Assembly (NCBI GenBank): GCA_028706585.1
Contig: JAQTVX010000057.1
Coordinates: 1 to 9,790 of the forward strand
Direction of reading: 5' to 3'
Length of the DNA: 9,790 nt
Source: Candidatus Krumholzibacteriia bacterium
GTDB taxonomy: Bacteria; Krumholzibacteriota; Krumholzibacteriia; Krumholzibacteriales; Krumholzibacteriaceae
A program made the position numbers and the translations under genes. Below the pieces are notes generated by a model. It had not been told where the DNA came from. It made no database searches and saw only the letters and a list, made by a program, of their open reading frames with translations. Of this stretch, positions 5,860 through 9,790 are shown piece by piece. Position 1 is the first letter of the stretch. Each line of letters starts with the position of its first letter.

Positions 5860-6746
5860 GCACGGAACATGAAACCAGGCGCGGGGCCGCGAGAAGGCCC
5901 GCGGCGAGCCTGCTCGCGCCTTACCGGGACAAAGCGCTCGTTGTAATTCCGGCGCGGTACGGCTCGACACGCTTCGAGGGGAAGCCGCTCGCCAAGATCG
6001 GCGGCGTGCCGATGATCGTGCGCGTCATGAACCGCGCGGCGAAGATCAAGAACGCCGACGCGGTCATCGTCGCGACGGACGATGAGCGGATCAAGTCCGT
6101 CGTCGAGAGGGCGGGAGGTGTGGCGGTGATCACCAAGCGCACGCATTCGACCGGCACGTCCCGGGTCCGCGAGGCGGCTGCGTATTTTCTCCACGGGATC
6201 GTCGTGAACGTTCAGGGGGACGAGCCCCTGCTGCCCGTTCGCGCCGTGGAACGGTTGATCGCCCTCATGCAATCGGATCCTTCTCTCATGATGAGCACGC
6301 TCGCCTCGCCCGCGACCGACTTCGACGATCTGTTCCGCGTCGACGTCGTCAAGGTCGTCTGCGACCGCGACGGGGATGCGCTCTATTTCTCGCGGTCGCC
6401 GCTCCCCTATCCGGGATTCGGAGGAGAGTGGGCCGGAGGCGGCTCGCGCGGGGCATCGGGCGGCGAGATTGCCGGGATCAAATACCTCCGGCACATCGGC
6501 GTCTATGCCTTCAGGCGCGAGTTTCTTTTCGAATACAACGACTTGCGGCGGGGACCGCTCGAGAGGATCGAGCGCCTCGAGCAGCTTCGGGCCCTCGAGA
6601 ACGGCTATCGGATCGGAGTCATCTCCTGTCGATCGGCGTCGATCGGCGTCGATCGTCCCGGCGACGTGAAGAGAATCGAGAAATTGCTTCGCGGCCGCCC
6701 GGAGCGCGCGAGAAAAAAAGTTGAAAAAAGACCGCGCAGCCGCTAG
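5856..6746 (+). CDS. kdsB: 3-deoxy-manno-octulosonate cytidylyltransferase (CMP-KDO synthetase)
   Basis: This cytoplasmic enzyme joins CTP and KDO to give CMP-KDO plus pyrophosphate, the activated donor for lipid A core assembly. The 296-residue protein has the nucleotide-binding start VVIPARYGSTRFEGKPL (residues 29-45), ATDDERI, VNVQGDEP (Mg-binding D122), YFSRSPLPYP, RHIGVYAFR, and IGVDRPGDV with D266, the second Mg ligand position. It is longer than the usual ~250: about 25 extra N-terminal residues, a Gly/Ser-rich insert (about 187-204) and an Arg/Lys-rich tail (about 278-296). Ser102 in TGTSR stands where an acidic residue is usual. ATG 5856 overlaps the fumarase beta stop (ATGA); a TTG at 5808 is in frame but less likely. 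No strong ribosome-binding site is close (GGGAAGGG lies 17 bases away), consistent with reinitiation. Confidence 0.93.
   Translation: MSTEHETRRGAARRPAASLLAPYRDKALVVIPARYGSTRFEGKPLAKIGGVPMIVRVMNRAAKIKNADAVIVATDDERIKSVVERAGGVAVITKRTHSTGTSRVREAAAYFLHGIVVNVQGDEPLLPVRAVERLIALMQSDPSLMMSTLASPATDFDDLFRVDVVKVVCDRDGDALYFSRSPLPYPGFGGEWAGGGSRGASGGEIAGIKYLRHIGVYAFRREFLFEYNDLRRGPLERIERLEQLRALENGYRIGVISCRSASIGVDRPGDVKRIEKLLRGRPERARKKVEKRPRSR
6631..6655 (+). repeat. Short 10-bp tandem repeat inside kdsB
   Basis: GATCGGCGTC occurs twice in a row (6631-6650), followed by a partial third copy GATCG. A similar GATCGGAGTC sits at 6611-6620. The unit is not a multiple of three, so gain or loss of one copy would shift the frame near the end of kdsB. 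Confidence 0.6.
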
Positions 6747-6804
6747 AGTGGTTCGCGGTGTTTAGGACTCACATATCGATAGGGTTGCGACACGCGAGGA
6801 CGGA

Positions 6805-8481
6805 GTGGGCGAGAAGACCAAGTACATTTTCGTGACGGGAGGAGTAGTTTCCTCCCTCGGCAAAGGCATCGCCGCCTCCTCCATCGGTCTCCTTCTCAAG
6901 CAGCGCGGGCTCAACGTCGTTCTCCAGAAATTCGATCCGTACCTCAACGTCGATCCGGGCACGATGAGCCCGTTCCAGCACGGCGAGGTGTACGTGACGG
7001 ACGACGGCGCCGAGACCGACCTCGACCTCGGGCATTACGAGCGCTTCATCGACCGCGACCTGAGCCAGCGCTCGAACGTGACGACCGGCCAAATCTACGA
7101 GACGGTCATCAACCGCGAACGCGAGGGAGGATATCTGGGGCGCACCGTGCAGGTCGTGCCCCATGTGACCGACGAGATCAAGTCCCGCATCCGGCTCGCG
7201 GCCGAGAACGGCGAGAACGTGGACGTCGTCATCACAGAGATCGGCGGGACGACGGGCGACATCGAGGGGCTCCCGTTCCTCGAGGCGGTCCGCCAGTTCC
7301 GGCTCAATCACGGACGTGAAAACTGCCACAACATTCACCTTACGCTCGTCCCATACATCAAGGCCGCCCGCGAGCTCAAGACGAAGCCGACGCAGCACAG
7401 CGTCAAGGCGCTGCTCGAGATCGGGATTCAGCCGGACATTCTCATATGCCGGACCGAGCGGCCGCTGAGCCACGACATCCGCGCGAAGATCGCGCTGTTC
7501 TGCAACGTGGACGTGAGCGAGGTTATCGAAGCGCGCGACGTGGCGACGATCTATCAGGTGCCACTCCAGTTCCGCAAGGAAGGGCTGGACGACATTATCT
7601 GCGCGAAGCTCGGTCTCGCCTGTCCGCCGCCGGATCTGCGCGGCTGGGAAGAGATGGTCGAGAAGATCTATTCGATGACCGAGAGCATCGAGATCGCGAT
7701 GTGCGGAAAATACGTGCACCTGCACGACGCGTACAAGAGCATCATCGAGAGCTTCACGCACGGCGGCGTGGCGAACGACGTCCGCGTGAACATCCGCTGG
7801 GTCGACACCGAGAAGATCGAGCAGGAAGGCCCGGAGGCGCACCTCGCGGGCGTGCACGGGATTCTCGTTCCCGGCGGGTTCGGCGACAGGGGGATCGAGG
7901 GAAAGATCGCGGCGGTCCGGTACGCGAGGGAGAACGGTATCCCGTATCTCGGTATCTGCCTCGGTCTCCAGATGGCCGTGATCGAGTTCGCCCGCGACAT
8001 ATGCGGCCTCTCCGGCGCCAACAGCTCGGAGTTCGACCCCGACTCGCCGTACCCCGTGATCGATCTCATGCTCGAGCAGCGCAGCCGCACTATGATGGGC
8101 GGCACGATGCGTCTCGGCTCCTATCCCTGCCGGATCACGGAGGGCACGCTCGCGCACCGTCTCTACGGCTCTCTCGAGACGGCCGAGCGCCACAGGCACC
8201 GTTTCGAGGTCAACAACGCGTATCGCAAGACCCTGACGGACGCCGGAATGGTCATCTCCGGCGTCTCTCCGGACGGCGAGCTCGTGGAGATGATCGAGCT
8301 TCCGGATCAGCCCTTCTTCATCGGCTGCCAGTTCCATCCCGAGCTCAGGTCGCGTCCGAACCGCGCGCACCCGCTGTTCAGGGGGCTCGTCGGCGCGGCG
8401 AAGGCCTACAAGCGCGAGCACGGAGGCTGCGATAGCTCGCCGTCGATGGTTCACGAGGACGAGTGGAGGGAGGGCCGGTGA
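6805..8481 (+). CDS. pyrG: CTP synthase (glutamine-hydrolysing)
   Basis: This enzyme converts UTP, ATP and glutamine to CTP, supplying the CTP used by KdsB next door. Length is 558 residues, normal. The N-terminal amidoligase domain (about 1-270) has YIFVTGGVVSSLGKGI, KFDPYLNVDPGTMSP, DGAETDLDLGHYERF and TEIGGTTGDIEG. The C-terminal class I glutamine amidotransferase domain (about 295-540) carries nucleophile C385 in GICLGLQ, plus H511 and E513 in FHPE, matching the E. coli triad C379, H515 and E517; GGTMRLG is also present. The start is GTG 6805, because GAGGA at 6796-6800 precedes it and the next residues match the family. It lies 58 bases after kdsB and its TGA directly abuts the kdsA ATG. 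The last ~20 residues are a non-conserved hydrophilic tail. Confidence 0.98.
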   Translation: MGEKTKYIFVTGGVVSSLGKGIAASSIGLLLKQRGLNVVLQKFDPYLNVDPGTMSPFQHGEVYVTDDGAETDLDLGHYERFIDRDLSQRSNVTTGQIYETVINREREGGYLGRTVQVVPHVTDEIKSRIRLAAENGENVDVVITEIGGTTGDIEGLPFLEAVRQFRLNHGRENCHNIHLTLVPYIKAARELKTKPTQHSVKALLEIGIQPDILICRTERPLSHDIRAKIALFCNVDVSEVIEARDVATIYQVPLQFRKEGLDDIICAKLGLACPPPDLRGWEEMVEKIYSMTESIEIAMCGKYVHLHDAYKSIIESFTHGGVANDVRVNIRWVDTEKIEQEGPEAHLAGVHGILVPGGFGDRGIEGKIAAVRYARENGIPYLGICLGLQMAVIEFARDICGLSGANSSEFDPDSPYPVIDLMLEQRSRTMMGGTMRLGSYPCRITEGTLAHRLYGSLETAERHRHRFEVNNAYRKTLTDAGMVISGVSPDGELVEMIELPDQPFFIGCQFHPELRSRPNRAHPLFRGLVGAAKAYKREHGGCDSSPSMVHEDEWREGR

Positions 8482-9309
8482 ATGGATGCCCTCCGGATCG
8501 GCGGCCGTAAGCTAATTCCAGGCAAGATTCCCATTCTCATAGCCGGACCGTGCGTTCTCGAGAACTTCGACGACGCGCTGCGAGTCGCGCTCGAATGCGC
8601 GGAGGCGGCCGCGCGCGAGGGATTCTTCTACATATTCAAATCGAGCTACCTCAAGGACAACCGCTCATCGATCGATTCATACGCCGGGCCCGGTCTCGAC
8701 AAGGGCCTGGAGATGCTCGCCGGTGTCAAGGCCAAGGCCAAGGTGCCCCTTCTGACCGACGTGCACTGCCGCGACGAGGTCCCTCGGGTCAAGGACGTCG
8801 TCGACGTCATCCAGATCCCCGCGTTTCTCGTGCGGCAGACGAGGCTCATCGTCGCGGCGGCGCAGACGGGCGCCGTGCTGAACCTCAAGAAGAGTCAAAT
8901 GCTCTCCCCCGAAGATATGGGAAACGCGGTCGCGAAGGCCCGTACGGCCGGCGCGGGCGGCGTCATGGTGACGGAGCGCGGAACGAGCTTCGGCTACAAC
9001 AACCTCGTCGTCGATTTCACGGCGTTTCCGCGGATGCGGCCGTTCGGCGCGCCCCTCATCTTCGACGCCACTCACTCGCTGCAGCTGCCCGGCGGGCTCG
9101 GGAAGCGCTCCGGCGGGAGGCCGGAGTTCGTCTCTACGCTCTCCCGCGCGGCGGTCGCGGCCGGGTGCGACGGGCTGTTCATCGAGACGCACTTCGCGCC
9201 GCTCGACTGCAGGTGCGACGCGGAGGCGATGCTGCCGCTCGCGGAGCTCGGCCGGTTGCTCGCCGAGACGAAGCGGCTGTTCGAGCTCGTCCGCGGCTTC
9301 GGAACATAA
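8482..9309 (+). CDS. kdsA: KDO-8-phosphate synthase, metal-dependent type
   Basis: This enzyme condenses phosphoenolpyruvate with arabinose-5-phosphate to KDO-8-phosphate in the cytoplasm. Length is 275 residues, normal. C24 (in AGPCVLEN), H198 (DATHSLQ), E235 (FIETHF) and D246 occupy the positions of the A. aeolicus metal ligands C11, H185, E222 and D233, with identical spacing of 174, 37 and 11 residues. This marks the metal-dependent class; metal-independent enzymes have Asn at the Cys position. Other motifs are LTDVH, QIPAFLVRQT, SPEDM and TERGTSFGYNNLVVDF. The substrate loop is unusual: YLKDNRSSIDSYAGPG, where FDKANRSSIxSxRGPG is common, so the Arg before GPG is Ala. Asn and Arg of the KxNR core remain. 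The ATG abuts the pyrG stop; GAGGG at 8470-8474, inside pyrG, is spaced seven bases. Confidence 0.95.
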   Translation: MDALRIGGRKLIPGKIPILIAGPCVLENFDDALRVALECAEAAAREGFFYIFKSSYLKDNRSSIDSYAGPGLDKGLEMLAGVKAKAKVPLLTDVHCRDEVPRVKDVVDVIQIPAFLVRQTRLIVAAAQTGAVLNLKKSQMLSPEDMGNAVAKARTAGAGGVMVTERGTSFGYNNLVVDFTAFPRMRPFGAPLIFDATHSLQLPGGLGKRSGGRPEFVSTLSRAAVAAGCDGLFIETHFAPLDCRCDAEAMLPLAELGRLLAETKRLFELVRGFGT

Positions 9310-9365
9310 ATCTGTTGATTTTTGCCTGTAGAATCGCCCATCTTAGTAGAACACCTTGCGAAAGA

Positions 9366-9790
9366 GTGATGCGCATGAAGGACAGGGAGAAATTTGCATT
9401 GAACGAATCGCCCGCCGGGCGCGGCGGCGCCGACCGCGCGAAACCGCGGGACGTCGAGGACATGGGACGCGACGTCATCGCGGCTGAGATCCGCGGCCTT
9501 CAAGAGCTGCGCCTGTCGATCGGGCCCGAGTTTCGCAAGGCGGTGGCGCTGCTTCTCGAGTGCCGCGGCAAGGTCATCGTGTGCGGCATGGGAAAATCCG
9601 GCATCGTCGCGCGCAAGATCGCCGCGACCCTGAGCAGCACGGGCACGCCCGCCGTCTATCTCCATCCCGGAGAGGCGGCCCACGGCGACATGGGAATGAT
9701 AACGAAGGAAGACATATTTCTCGCCGTGAGCAAGAGCGGCAAGAACGACGAGATCACGAAGCTGCTGCCTTACCTCAAGGCGATGAAGGG
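9366..9790 (+). CDS. kdsD: Arabinose-5-phosphate isomerase (SIS domain), 3' truncated by the window edge
   Basis: This enzyme isomerises ribulose-5-phosphate to arabinose-5-phosphate, the sugar substrate of KdsA. About 138 residues are present counting from ATG 9375. In frame are GTG 9366, ATG 9369 and ATG 9375; the choice is unclear because only GAAAGAG lies upstream, and the most plausible start is ATG 9375. The sugar-isomerase SIS domain begins around residue 65 with VIVCGMGKSGIVARKIAATLSSTGTP, then HPGEAAHGDMGMI, which is characteristic of the KdsD/KpsF family. SKSGKNDEI stands where S-N-S-G-E-(S/T)-x-E-I is usual, so Lys replaces Asn and Glu in that loop. The first ~30 residues are a charged, non-conserved extension. 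The two C-terminal CBS domains usual in the family would lie beyond 9790. The 56-65 base gap after kdsA holds no clear terminator. Confidence 0.93.
   Translation, partial: MMRMKDREKFALNESPAGRGGADRAKPRDVEDMGRDVIAAEIRGLQELRLSIGPEFRKAVALLLECRGKVIVCGMGKSGIVARKIAATLSSTGTPAVYLHPGEAAHGDMGMITKEDIFLAVSKSGKNDEITKLLPYLKAMK

Noticed and set aside
5826..6494. A 222-codon - strand frame opposite kdsB
   Set aside because: Composition artefact of GC-rich codons; kdsB motifs are all on the + strand.
7446..8435. A 329-codon + strand frame inside pyrG
   Set aside because: Arg/His-rich alternative frame of pyrG with no domain; pyrG itself is intact.
6769..8454. A 561-codon open frame on the - strand opposite pyrG
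   Set aside because: It mirrors the pyrG coding frame in GC-rich DNA, has low-complexity Asp/Arg/Ala/Val composition, no family motif and no ribosome-binding site, while pyrG is complete on the + strand.
9315..9334. Promoter before kdsD from TTGATT (9315) and TAGAAT (9329)
   Set aside because: The two hexamers are only 8 bases apart, and no -35 lies 17 bases before TAGAAT; at best a weak internal start.

Overview
The window is GC-rich, tightly packed DNA with every recognisable gene on the + strand. It comes from a Gram-negative bacterium: three enzymes of KDO (lipopolysaccharide inner-core sugar) synthesis are present. A two-subunit class I fumarase, an L21 N-terminus that resembles Bacteroidetes/Chlorobi L21 (from memory), a GH127 glycosidase with an extra C-terminal domain, and a metal-dependent-type KdsA would fit an uncultured FCB-like or related candidate-phylum lineage. 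That placement is inference only; no rRNA or other decisive marker is present.

Layout. (1) 2-1573: 3' part of a GH127 (DUF1680) beta-L-arabinofuranosidase-type enzyme with a C-terminal beta-sandwich-like domain. (2) 1757-2479: an AT-richer gene for an exported protein made of two tandem ~103-residue repeats, family not recognised. (3) 2588-3174: rplU-rpmA (ribosomal L21 and L27), preceded by a plausible sigma70-type promoter and closed by a strong two-part hairpin followed by a T-rich tract. obg, often next to rpmA in other bacteria, is absent. (4) 3307-3960: UPF0173/UlaG-like metallo-hydrolase. (5) 3992-9790: a dense run of DUF2007 protein, fumarase alpha, fumarase beta, kdsB, pyrG, kdsA and the 5' part of kdsD, with several overlaps or near-zero gaps.

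How the genes work together. KdsD makes arabinose-5-phosphate, KdsA condenses it with PEP to KDO-8-phosphate, KdsB activates KDO with CTP, and PyrG makes CTP. The right half is therefore a CMP-KDO supply cluster; only the phosphatase KdsC is missing and it may lie just downstream. Fumarase (TCA cycle) sits upstream and is linked to kdsB by an ATGA stop/start overlap.

Most of the window is housekeeping and I see no clear new multi-gene system. The oddest points are a ~50-residue histone-H1-like Lys/Arg/Ala/Pro tail on the fumarase alpha subunit, the duplicated Cys-containing exported protein, and unusual active-site-loop residues in KdsA. No tRNA, rRNA, CRISPR, IS element or integrase was seen. 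No gene-free stretch exceeds 300 bases.
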